This document shows, piece by piece, positions 7,906 to 14,931 of a stretch of DNA of 23,843 nucleotides. The stretch covers positions 1 through 23,843 of the forward strand of contig JAYVJM010000054.1 of NCBI GenBank assembly GCA_043769275.1, in the 5' to 3' direction. The notes beneath the pieces were generated by a model that made no database searches, was not told the origin of the DNA, and saw only the letters and a list, made by a program, of their open reading frames with translations. The position numbers were made by a program, and so were the translations under genes. Source of the stretch: JAYVJM01 sp043769275 (GTDB lineage: Bacteria; Pseudomonadota; Gammaproteobacteria; Pseudomonadales; UBA7239). How positions within the stretch are numbered: the stretch's first letter is position 1; each line of letters starts with the position of its first letter.

Positions 7906-8693
7906 CAGTGCGATGCCACCCAAGCTTTATACTCGCGGTACTCTGGTGAAGCCGGAAAGGTGTTTTTCAGATACAGCGCGTAGCTGGCTTGTTTGTCCGC
8001 ATCGTGGAATACAGACATCAAGCGAATACCCAGCCACAAAGAACCAGCGGTTTGTTCTGCATATTTCACAAACTCCTCGTAATCACGACGACTGTCTTCA
8101 AACTCACCTTCATCAAACAATAACTTAGCCCGCTCTAGCAGGGCATTGTAATTGCGCGAATCACTGTTCAGGGCGCGATTAAGCGCGACGGCCGCCTCTT
8201 TGCGTTTGCCCACCTGTTTTAAGCAAACACCCCAGTTAGAAAACGCCGCTGAACGCTTGCCATATAAAGGATCGCTGCTGGCCTTTTCAAACATCTCACA
8301 GGCTTCAGGGTAACGTTTTTGGCTGTAAAGGAAGCTGCCGTAGTTTAAATAACTGGGCATATACGACTTATCCGCGCTTATGGCCTTTTGGAACTCTTTT
8401 TCAGCCAGCACATACTCTTCATCGCCGGCATAGTAAAAAGCCAAGGAATTTAGAAGACCTGGGGAGTCTTCGTCAATCGCCAGCCCTTTTTTGATCGCCT
8501 GCAATGCCTTTTCGCGGTTTTGTTGCTGCAAATAACCGTTGGCGAGGATGATGTAATCCTCCAGCGCCGCGCCGCTATCGGCTTTGTGGTGTACGGGCTT
8601 ACCGTCCCGCGTCTCCTCAGTAACACACGCAGCCAGCCCACACAGCAGCAACAGGGCGAACAATCCTTTTGTAACGCGAGTAATAAGCAGCAT
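7905..8693 (-). CDS. pilF: Type IV pilus biogenesis/stability lipoprotein PilF (PilW), 262 aa
   Basis: Outer-membrane pilotin that places the PilQ secretin for type IV pili. The N-terminus is a lipoprotein signal ending in lipobox L-A-A-C with lipidation Cys23. Tandem TPR units follow (for example ILANGYLQQQNREKALQAIK, PGLLNSLAFYYAGDEEYVLAEKEF, PSYLNYGSFLYSQKRYPEACEMF). It lies two bases downstream of rlmN and overlaps rodZ by one base, the conserved rlmN-pilF-rodZ order. No other pilus gene is in the window, so pilus production cannot be judged here. Confidence 0.93.
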   Translation of the reverse strand: MLLITRVTKGLFALLLLCGLAACVTEETRDGKPVHHKADSGAALEDYIILANGYLQQQNREKALQAIKKGLAIDEDSPGLLNSLAFYYAGDEEYVLAEKEFQKAISADKSYMPSYLNYGSFLYSQKRYPEACEMFEKASSDPLYGKRSAAFSNWGVCLKQVGKRKEAAVALNRALNSDSRNYNALLERAKLLFDEGEFEDSRRDYEEFVKYAEQTAGSLWLGIRLMSVFHDADKQASYALYLKNTFPASPEYREYKAWVASH

Positions 8694-8695
8694 CC

Positions 8696-9871
8696 TTAGT
8701 GTCCTTCAACAAAACGGAGGGGCTCGGCACACGTCGCAGCCCGCGCCAACAAATGGCGTTTGCTGCGACGTGTGCGATCATTCACTATACCCGCCAACTG
8801 CCCACAGGCGGCATCAATATCATCGCCACGCGTACTGCGGATAGTCGTTATATAGCCCGCTTCCACCAAAATGTCACGAAAACGATAAAGCCTGTTGTTA
8901 CTAACACGCCGGTAATCCGACGCAGAAAAAGCGTTAAAAGGAATTAGGTTGATTTTGCACGGCACATCCGCCAGCAACTGCGCCAATTCCTGCGCGTGTT
9001 CAGCTTTGTCGTTGATGCCGTCCATGAGGGTGTATTCGATGGTGACTTTACGGTGCGCATCGGGCAAACCCGCTAGATAACGCTTAACCGATGCCAGCAG
9101 CATCGCAATGGGGTATTTTTTGTTGATGGGCACCAATGTGTCGCGCAATGCATCATTGGGTGCGTGCAAAGACACCGCCAGCGAAACGTCGGTGTGTAAA
9201 CCGAGCTGATCGAGCATCGGCACCACGCCGGATGTGCTCAAGGTCACGCGACGCTTAGAGAGGCCATAGGCGTTGTCATCCAGCATTAGGCTAACGGCAT
9301 CCATGACGTTGTCGAAGTTGAGCAAAGGCTCGCCCATGCCCATAAACACCACGTTGGACACCGCGCGCTCGGCATCCATCGCCAAACTGCCAAAGGATTT
9401 TGCCGCCAGCCACAACTGGCCGACTATTTCAGCCGCGGTTAAATCGCGCTGAAAACCTTGCTTGCCCGTGGCACAAAAGCTGCAATCCAGCGCACAGCCC
9501 ACTTGCGAAGACACACACAGCGTACCGCGCCCTTTTTCGGGGATAAACACCGCTTCAACACAACTGCCGCCTGTAACGCGGATCAACCATTTGCGCGTGC
9601 CATCAGCCGACTCCATTTGTTTAAGCAGTTCCGGCGGGCGAATTTCTGCCACTTCCGCTAATTTTATGCGCAACGGCTTGGCAAGATTGCTCATCTGCTC
9701 GAATTGATCAACGCCTAACTGATGTATCCATTTGGCCACCTGCTGGGCACGAAAACCTTTCTCGCCCAAGTCGGCAAAAAAACCCTCCAGCTTCGGCAAA
9801 CTCAAGCCGAGCAGGTTGGTTTTGCTAACACCGGCGCTGTTTTCAGTCGTGCTCAGATCAGGTGTGCGCAT
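8696..9871 (-). CDS. rlmN: Dual-specificity 23S rRNA/tRNA adenosine-C2 methyltransferase RlmN, 391 aa
   Basis: Radical-SAM enzyme that methylates C2 of A2503 in 23S rRNA and A37 of some tRNAs. The cluster-binding CxxxCxxC motif is C126, C130 and C133 within CALDCSFCATGKQGF. GMGEPLLNFDNV, the second cysteine motif near the C-terminus (STRGDDIDAACGQLAG) and the conserved LIPFNAF segment are also present. Length is typical, and it lies upstream of pilF as in related genomes. The N-terminal 18 residues before LLGLSLPKLEGFF are poorly conserved in the family, so the exact start is slightly uncertain. Confidence 0.97.
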   Translation of the reverse strand: MRTPDLSTTENSAGVSKTNLLGLSLPKLEGFFADLGEKGFRAQQVAKWIHQLGVDQFEQMSNLAKPLRIKLAEVAEIRPPELLKQMESADGTRKWLIRVTGGSCVEAVFIPEKGRGTLCVSSQVGCALDCSFCATGKQGFQRDLTAAEIVGQLWLAAKSFGSLAMDAERAVSNVVFMGMGEPLLNFDNVMDAVSLMLDDNAYGLSKRRVTLSTSGVVPMLDQLGLHTDVSLAVSLHAPNDALRDTLVPINKKYPIAMLLASVKRYLAGLPDAHRKVTIEYTLMDGINDKAEHAQELAQLLADVPCKINLIPFNAFSASDYRRVSNNRLYRFRDILVEAGYITTIRSTRGDDIDAACGQLAGIVNDRTRRSKRHLLARAATCAEPLRFVEGH

Positions 9872-9901
9872 GCGGGGCGCGCCTCCACAGGCAAAAAAGG
9901 T

Positions 9902-10327
9902 TTAGCGAGAAAATATCTCGGTGGCTGGGAAAAAATACGCGATTTCCCGCACGGCAGAGGCCACGGAATCTGAGCCATGTACCGCGTTGGCATCAATGCT
10001 GTCGGCGAAATCGGCGCGAATTGTACCGGAGGCGGCTTTCTTCGGATCGGTTGCGCCCATAATCAAACGATGCTGCGCAATCGCGTTTTCACCTTCCAAA
10101 ACCTGCACTGTGACAGGGCCGGAGGTCATAAACGCCACCAAATCCTTGAAAAAGCCGCGCTCACGGTGTTCGGCGTAAAAATCTTCGGCTTGTGCTTGGC
10201 TCAATTGCAGCATACGCGCCGCCACAATTTTCAAGCCCGCCTGTTCAAAACGGCTGTAAATAGCGCCCACCGCATTTTTCGCCACAGCATCGGGCTTGAT
10301 AATAGAAAATGTACGTTCAGTAGCCAC
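9902..10327 (-). CDS. ndk: Nucleoside diphosphate kinase Ndk, 141 aa
   Basis: Transfers the gamma phosphate between nucleoside triphosphates and diphosphates through a phosphohistidine. The N-terminus (VATERTFSIIKPDAV), the RHRLIMG-type segment and the active-site His117 in NAVHGSDS are all present, and length matches the family. I start at the GTG at 10327 because GGAGG lies six bases upstream and the protein then begins like other Ndk enzymes. An upstream in-frame ATG at 10387 would add 20 unrelated residues. It is followed by rlmN. The isc iron-sulfur cluster genes that often precede ndk in gammaproteobacteria are absent. Confidence 0.97.
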   Translation of the reverse strand: MATERTFSIIKPDAVAKNAVGAIYSRFEQAGLKIVAARMLQLSQAQAEDFYAEHRERGFFKDLVAFMTSGPVTVQVLEGENAIAQHRLIMGATDPKKAASGTIRADFADSIDANAVHGSDSVASAVREIAYFFPATEIFSR

Positions 10328-10396
10328 TACAGCCTCCGCAAAAAACCAATAAAACAAACGGCGGCCACAATGTGTCGCCGAAAACAAGGGGGCGGT

Positions 10397-10402
10397 ATTC
10401 TA
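10397..10402 (-). promoter_or_regulatory. Possible -10 element for ndk
   Basis: On the minus strand TAGAAT lies about 70 bases upstream of the ndk start. No convincing -35 hexamer is placed at 16-18 bases, so this is a weak call based on one hexamer and its position. Confidence 0.3.
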
Positions 10403-10441
10403 CGGCAAAATCACAACGTATCGTTAGCGATGCGCTTTTAA

Positions 10442-10455
10442 CCCCCCCCCCCCCC
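10442..10455. repeat. Homopolymer tract of 14 C (14 G on the minus strand)
   Basis: Fourteen consecutive C bases lie between the ndk upstream region and the broken transporter ATPase, two bases beyond that gene's original stop codon. The tract is outside any intact gene. It may reflect slippage in a region no longer under selection, or an uncertain base count in the assembly. Confidence 0.9.
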
Positions 10456-10456
10456 T

Positions 10457-10781
10457 TCAGAAAAATACAGCATGACCCTGCTTTGACCACAGATGCTCAG
10501 GCCGGCAGCCCCACAACTGCTCAATCGTTTCGGCATGCAAACAGGCCGCCGGTGTTCCCGGCTGCCTTTATCTGTCCATTCGCCAACAGCCATACCTGAT
10601 CGCAATAACGTGCTGCGTGATTGATGTCATGCAGGATAACCAGCACGCCATAACCGTTGTTGATCGCCAACGATTTTGTCATTTAAAGCCCCGTTATTTG
10701 CCCACCGGACAAGTCGGCGGCAGGGATATCAAACAAGGTTTTGCCGTCGCGGCGATAGAGAATATTGCTTAATGTCAGCAT
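10457..10781 (-). pseudogene. Remnant of an iron/heme-type ABC transporter ATPase (HmuV/FecE-like)
   Basis: Three pieces of one ATPase are visible. From 10781 to 10683 the frame gives the N-terminus (YRRDGKTLFDIPAADLSGGQ...) and stops exactly where the Walker A loop should begin. From 10682 to about 10530 it resumes with the C-terminal third: GYGVLVILHDINHAARYCDQ with the switch histidine in LHD, then VWLLANGQI. A frameshift near 10530-10550 moves the rest into another frame, which reads ETIEQLWGCRPEHLW...HAVFF and ends at the TGA at 10457. About 120 codons carrying Walker A, the ABC signature and Walker B are missing. It cannot bind ATP and is dead. Heme versus other iron or cobalamin substrates cannot be settled. 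Confidence 0.85.
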
Positions 10782-10791
10782 GGCCGTACAC

Positions 10792-11073
10792 CTACAGCAA
10801 TGCACCAACGCAAATTGCCAGCAACAAGCGCGGCAAGCGCAACTGCAAAATCACAAACTGCTCCTGCTCGGTGAGATCGCTTAAATGCAGGCCGCTTGCG
10901 GCATCCAGCAACGCCGGTAAACTCGCGTGAGCAGCCAGTGGCATCGGCTCCAACACCAACGTTGCGAGGATACCCAGCGCCAACAATACAACTAATAAAC
11001 TTGCCGCCACCGACAAAGGCAGACGGCTTTTAATGCCCGTTGTCGTCGCTATACACACCGATGAGGCGTTCAT
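10792..11073 (-). pseudogene. Truncated FecCD-type ABC transporter permease (HmuU-like)
   Basis: An open frame of 93 residues begins with a normal permease N-terminus: a cytoplasmic head, one transmembrane helix (VAASLLVVLLALGILATLVL) and the segment LTEQEQFVILQLRLPRLLLAICVGALL, which matches the QLRLPRxLxAxxVGAxL motif that precedes the second helix in FecCD/BtuC permeases. It then ends at a TAG, ten bases before the ATPase remnant, whereas full permeases have about 330-350 residues. The missing two thirds implies a deletion of roughly 700-750 bases. Its ATG overlaps the stop of the binding-protein remnant (ATGA), so the original order was binding protein, permease, ATPase. Confidence 0.85.
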
Positions 11074-11372
11074 CGTCGTTCGAGCGTCGCAGCCGCCGGC
11101 ACATACGGGCGGGCAGCGAGCAACCGCGCCAAGCGCAGCGCCTCCTGCACGCTTGGCAAACCCAGACCGGCCACCAATATGCGCCCTGTTTTACCCACCT
11201 GCGTCTGCGCCAACACCGGATACTACGCCAACAAACGCGCGGCGGCATTTTCGTTCAACCCGCGACCGGCCACCAAAATGACAGCAGGATTTACACTCAG
11301 CAATGCCTCAGCAGAAAGGTTCTGATACGTGCTGTGCGTAGCGATGTTGGTGCCACCTAATAGGGTTATCAG
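11070..11372 (-). pseudogene. Remnant of the periplasmic binding protein of the same transporter (HmuT-like)
   Basis: The frame ending at the TGA at 11070-11072 reads GGTNIATHSTYQNLSAEALL, then SVNPAVILVAGRGL, a TAG stop at 11223-11225, then YPVLAQTQVGKTGRILV and LPSVQEALRLARLL. This is the C-terminal half of a class III (FepB/HmuT/BtuF-type) binding protein: the LSAEALLxxNPxVILV and LAQTxxGKxGRIL segments are characteristic. The N-terminal half and signal peptide are missing. Together with the internal stop this marks a pseudogene. The four-base overlap with the permease remnant preserves the ancestral operon layout. Confidence 0.8.
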
Positions 11373-11502
11373 TGCGCCGCCACACGCTGGCGGGTGACAA
11401 CATCGCCCATCTGCGCGAGGGGCATGTGAAACGTGAAGCGGCAGCGTAGGAAAATCACCAAAATAGTGGCTAACAATGCGGCCATTTATGGAGGGCTTTG
11501 TG
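11373..11502. other. Degenerate DNA upstream of the transporter remnant, no gene recognised
   Basis: No intact gene is visible on either strand. A minus-strand frame continuing upstream of the binding-protein remnant reads HYFGDFPTLPLHV, which I do not recognise. The stretch probably holds residue of the lost 5' part of the transporter locus, joined by deletion. Confidence 0.4.
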
Positions 11503-11577
11503 CAGGCCGCTCAGGGCGAACGGGGTTTCTTCACCCAATGGGTGATTTTCCGTTCGTGCTGACGTTCGCGCTCCGTA
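11503..11577. repeat. Dispersed palindromic (REP-like) repeat, copy 3
   Basis: CAGGCCGCTCAGGGCGAACG and the inverted arm CCGTTCGTGCTGACGTTCGC flank a central perfect inverted repeat TCACCCAATGGGTGA. The end GCGCTCCGTAGT is the reverse complement of the first 12 bases of copy 1 at 1701. The element lies between the decayed transporter and the end of radA, where its hairpin could also stop radA transcription. Confidence 0.8.
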
Positions 11578-11634
11578 GTGCGATTTTTCACACGTATCGA
11601 AGCATGGATGGGGCGGCAACTGCTTTTTATCGGA

Positions 11635-13038
11635 TTACTCCAGCTCTGCCAAGGCATCCAAAGCATTCGACAGTTTTTTCACGCCAATGACTCGCATCGT
11701 GCCCATTTTTTCACGCGGCACGTTGGCGGCAGGCACAATAGCCGTGCGAAAACCGTGCTTGGCGGCTTCGCGGATGCGCTCCTGCCCGCTAGGGACGGGA
11801 CGAATTTCGCCCGACAAGCCCACTTCGCCAAACACCACCAGATCACGCGCAAGCGGTTTGTTGCGGAAACTCGACACAATCGCCAGCAAAGAAGCTAAAT
11901 CGGCGCTGGTTTCGGTAACTTTCACGCCGCCCACCACGTTCATAAACACGTCCTGATCGCCCAGCATCAAGCCACCGTGGCGGTGCAATACGGCCAGTAA
12001 CATGGCGAGGCGGTTTTGATCTAAGCCCACGGCGATGCGGCGCGGATTGCCAAAAGCGCTGTCGACCAACGCCTGTATTTCTACCAGCAGCGGGCGCGTG
12101 CCCTCCCACACCACCATCACCACCGAACCGCTGGCGATCTCATCCCCGCGCGACAGAAAAATCGCCGACGGGTTGTTCACTTCACGCAAACCCTGCTCCG
12201 TCATGGCAAACACACCCAGCTCGTTCACCGCTCCAAAACGATTTTTGTTGCTGCGCAGAGTGCGATAGCGCGAGTCGTCGGTGCTTTCGAGCATGATGGA
12301 AGTATCAATCATGTGTTCCAGCACTTTCGGGCCTGCCAGCGAGCCGTCTTTGGTGACGTGGCCGACCAGAATCAACACCGTGCCGGTTTGTTTGGCGAAG
12401 CGCGTCAACAACGCCGCACACTCGCGCACCTGCGCGACCGAACCTGGCGCAGAAGCCAGCTCCGGCCAGTGCATCACTTGAATGGAGTCCACCACCAGCA
12501 CCGCTGGGCGCAAGTTGTCGAGCATATGCAGCAGCGTGTCGATGCTGGTTTCCGACAGCATTTGCAAACGATCAACCGGCAGTGCCAAGCGGCGCGCGCG
12601 CAGGGCAACTTGCTGAAGTGATTCCTCACCCGTCACATACAAACACGATTGATTTTGCGCCAATCTGCACAGCAGTTGCAGCAGCAGCGTGCTTTTGCCC
12701 GCACCAGGATTGCCGCCAATCAGCACCGCTGAGCCAGGCATCAAACCGCCGCCCAGCACACGATCCAGTTCCGGCATGCCAGAAGCAATGCGGGGTTGGT
12801 CGGCAACGGCAATTTTGTCCAGCGTCTGCACCGCGCTGCCCGCGGCACCTGCATAACCGGCAATGCGTGCAGTGGCTGTTTTATTGGCACCCAACCGCAC
12901 TTCCGCAAGCGTATTCCAACCGTTGCAGGCCGAACATTGCCCTGCCCACTTGTTGTAATCCGCACCGCAATCGCTGCAAACGTAGGCGCTTTTGGTTTTC
13001 TGTTTACCTGAAACCGTGCTGGGCGGGAGGCTGCTCAT
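11635..13038 (-). CDS. radA: DNA recombination/repair ATPase RadA (Sms), 467 aa
   Basis: RecA-like hexameric helicase that promotes branch migration of recombination intermediates. The N-terminus carries the RadA zinc finger (C21, C24, C35, C38 in CSDCGADYNKWAGQCSAC). The RecA-like core has Walker A GGNPGAGKST at 108-117 and the RadA-specific KNRFG motif at 265-269. The C-terminal Lon-protease-like domain lies beyond about residue 290 (VGLDQNRLAMLLAVL, ASLLAIVSSFRNKPL, GEVGLSGEIRPVPSGQERI). It is preceded at close spacing by the DUF3147 gene, with which it is probably co-transcribed. Confidence 0.97.
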   Translation of the reverse strand: MSSLPPSTVSGKQKTKSAYVCSDCGADYNKWAGQCSACNGWNTLAEVRLGANKTATARIAGYAGAAGSAVQTLDKIAVADQPRIASGMPELDRVLGGGLMPGSAVLIGGNPGAGKSTLLLQLLCRLAQNQSCLYVTGEESLQQVALRARRLALPVDRLQMLSETSIDTLLHMLDNLRPAVLVVDSIQVMHWPELASAPGSVAQVRECAALLTRFAKQTGTVLILVGHVTKDGSLAGPKVLEHMIDTSIMLESTDDSRYRTLRSNKNRFGAVNELGVFAMTEQGLREVNNPSAIFLSRGDEIASGSVVMVVWEGTRPLLVEIQALVDSAFGNPRRIAVGLDQNRLAMLLAVLHRHGGLMLGDQDVFMNVVGGVKVTETSADLASLLAIVSSFRNKPLARDLVVFGEVGLSGEIRPVPSGQERIREAAKHGFRTAIVPAANVPREKMGTMRVIGVKKLSNALDALAELE

Positions 13039-13041
13039 CGC

Positions 13042-13392
13042 TTACAACAGCTCTACGCCGAAACGGCGCAACAACAACGCAAACAACCAAAAACCCGCGG
13101 CGGTGATAACAATGCAGGCCAGCAGAGACAACCAAAAACCCGCGCGCGGCAAAAGCAAGGGAAATGCGAGAAACATCGGCAGCGTGGGCACGACATACCA
13201 AAAGGTATACCACGCATGATTGGCTATTTTTTCCGGCGACTGCTTGTCCACATACAGCCAGACAAGCGCCAACAACGTGACTAATGGCAGTGCGGCGACA
13301 AAACCGCCCAGCTTGTCACTACGCTTGGCAAGCTCTGACACCAACACAACAACCGCCGCTGTCACGCCATATTTTATGATGATCCAGATCAT
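13042..13392 (-). CDS. DUF3147 family small integral membrane protein, 116 aa
   Basis: Function unknown. About four hydrophobic helices fill the sequence (near residues 1-20, 29-47, 62-82 and 88-109), separated by the short loops ELAKRSDKLGGF and VDKQSPEKIANHAWYTFWYV. The pattern LVSELAKRSDKLGGFVAALPLVTLLALVWLYV is typical of DUF3147 proteins as I know them. The stop lies three bases before the radA ATG, so the two are probably one transcription unit, but nothing here links it to recombination. Confidence 0.85.
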   Translation of the reverse strand: MIWIIIKYGVTAAVVVLVSELAKRSDKLGGFVAALPLVTLLALVWLYVDKQSPEKIANHAWYTFWYVVPTLPMFLAFPLLLPRAGFWLSLLACIVITAAGFWLFALLLRRFGVELL

Positions 13393-13425
13393 GCTTTCTC
13401 CAAAAAAACGGCTTGGTTATGGATT

Positions 13426-14862
13426 TTATTGCGGCGTTTTTTTGCGCGCTTTCGGATGTTTTTTAGCAGATTTTGCCGCCTTGCGCGCCGCTTTAGCTTC
13501 GGCTTTCGCGGCAAGTTCCGCATTTTTCGCATCGAGTTTGTCGCCTATGTGGTTATGATTTATGTCCACCTGCTCCGTTTTATCCAGCGGAAATGCATCA
13601 TCCGCATTCAGCCAGCCGTCACCGTCGATATCTGGGTCGCAGGCATCACCCTGCGCGTTGCCGTTAGTGTCCTTCTGGTCTGGATTGTAGACATGTGGGC
13701 AATTATCTTTATCGTCACTAATGATATCGTTATCGTTGTCTTTATCTGCCGTATCGGGGATGCCGTCGTTGTCAAAATCGAGAGGGTATTTATCGTCCTT
13801 ATTGGCGATGCCGTCGCGGTCTGTGTCAAAAAACAAAGGCGGCACAACGGTCTGTTTGTAGCTGTCTTCGCCCCAACATTTGACGCTCAGGCTCATGCCC
13901 TCGCTGTCTAGCGCACAACTGTGGTACCAACCGGCACTCACGGCGACGGGTTCTTTCAACAGTTTTTCGGGCGGCTCGCTCTGCCCGTAGCGGTTGTTTC
14001 CCCAACACCGCACGCGGCGGGTTTCATCGGCACCAACATCAATAGCGCAGCTATGATCAAAACCTGCACTGACCATGCGCGGGTCGTGCAGAACCGGCTT
14101 CAAAATAAAGTGGTAGGGATTGTGATCGTAATCCAACGCCTTGCTGTCATCGACGCTTTGTTTGTACGTGTTATCGCCCCAACATTGCACGCCGCTGTCA
14201 TCCAGCGCGCAGACATGGCTCACGCCCACACTTATTTGACGCGGATTTTTTAGTGACGGCACATCGGTTTGTTTCGCCCAATTATCACCCCAACAAAACA
14301 CTTTTTTATTGGTCAATGCGCAGCTAAACCCCCCACCCGAACCAATGCTTTGCACATTTTTAAGTTTAGGAACATCAAGCTGGCCATTGCGATTGTCACC
14401 CCAGCATTTCACGCCCTTGCCTGTCAATGCGCAGCTATGAAACCAGCCCACACTCACGGCTCTGGCCTTTTCCAACTTCGGCACGGTGACCTTACCGTAT
14501 AGATTGTCACCCCAGCATTTCACGCCTTCGTCATCCAACACACAAGCGTGCGTGTCACCCACGTCGATTTGACGCGGGTGGTCAAAAAGCGGCGGATTTG
14601 CCAACGATTTGCGCGCATCCTCACCCCAACAGTGCACCCCACGATCATCCAACGCACAGCTATGGTGATAACCGGCACTAACCGCATAATCGGCTAACAG
14701 CGGGTCTCGGCCTGTTGCCCACTCATCGTCATCGATCAGCGCGTCAAGATCGACGTCCGTCGCGGCTGTGGGCGTTTTTGCCCCCGTTGCATCTGCCTGC
14801 GAGAAACCCACCATACCAAGCAGGAGCAGTGAGGAAAAAAATAAACGCAAAAAAACAGTCAT
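13426..14862 (-). CDS. Secreted RCC1-repeat propeller with thrombospondin type 3 calcium-binding tail, 478 aa
   Basis: Function unknown; probably an extracellular or surface protein. A signal peptide covers about residues 1-23 (cleavage near FSQA-DA). Seven RCC1-like repeats follow (about 60-345), each with the pattern VSxGxxHSCALDxxGVxCWGDNxxGQ, so one seven-bladed propeller is expected. Every blade has a CAL cysteine and a CWG cysteine, suggesting one disulfide per blade, which fits export. Residues about 350-450 are aspartate-rich thrombospondin type 3 repeats (DTDRDGIANKDD, DNDNDIISDDKDNCPHVYNP, DIDGDGWLNADDAFPLD), which bind calcium. The last 30 residues are a lysine/alanine-rich tail. 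No enzymatic motif is visible. The neighbours are housekeeping genes and give no hint of its role. Confidence 0.85.
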   Translation of the reverse strand: MTVFLRLFFSSLLLLGMVGFSQADATGAKTPTAATDVDLDALIDDDEWATGRDPLLADYAVSAGYHHSCALDDRGVHCWGEDARKSLANPPLFDHPRQIDVGDTHACVLDDEGVKCWGDNLYGKVTVPKLEKARAVSVGWFHSCALTGKGVKCWGDNRNGQLDVPKLKNVQSIGSGGGFSCALTNKKVFCWGDNWAKQTDVPSLKNPRQISVGVSHVCALDDSGVQCWGDNTYKQSVDDSKALDYDHNPYHFILKPVLHDPRMVSAGFDHSCAIDVGADETRRVRCWGNNRYGQSEPPEKLLKEPVAVSAGWYHSCALDSEGMSLSVKCWGEDSYKQTVVPPLFFDTDRDGIANKDDKYPLDFDNDGIPDTADKDNDNDIISDDKDNCPHVYNPDQKDTNGNAQGDACDPDIDGDGWLNADDAFPLDKTEQVDINHNHIGDKLDAKNAELAAKAEAKAARKAAKSAKKHPKARKKTPQ

Positions 14863-14931
14863 ATCAACTCGGCAAACCGTCGAAGAAGCACAAGGCTAAC
14901 GCGATCAGAAACGAAGTAAAGGCGCGGCACA

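Noticed and set aside
13429..13911. 160-residue plus-strand frame opposite the RCC1/TSP3 gene
   Set aside because: Aspartate-rich repeats read backwards give isoleucine/valine-rich sequence; the minus-strand gene has signal peptide and domains, so this is a shadow.
13440..14800. RCC1 and TSP3 repeats as a CRISPR or tandem DNA repeat
   Set aside because: The periodicity is at protein level with diverged DNA, and the frame is open throughout with a signal peptide.
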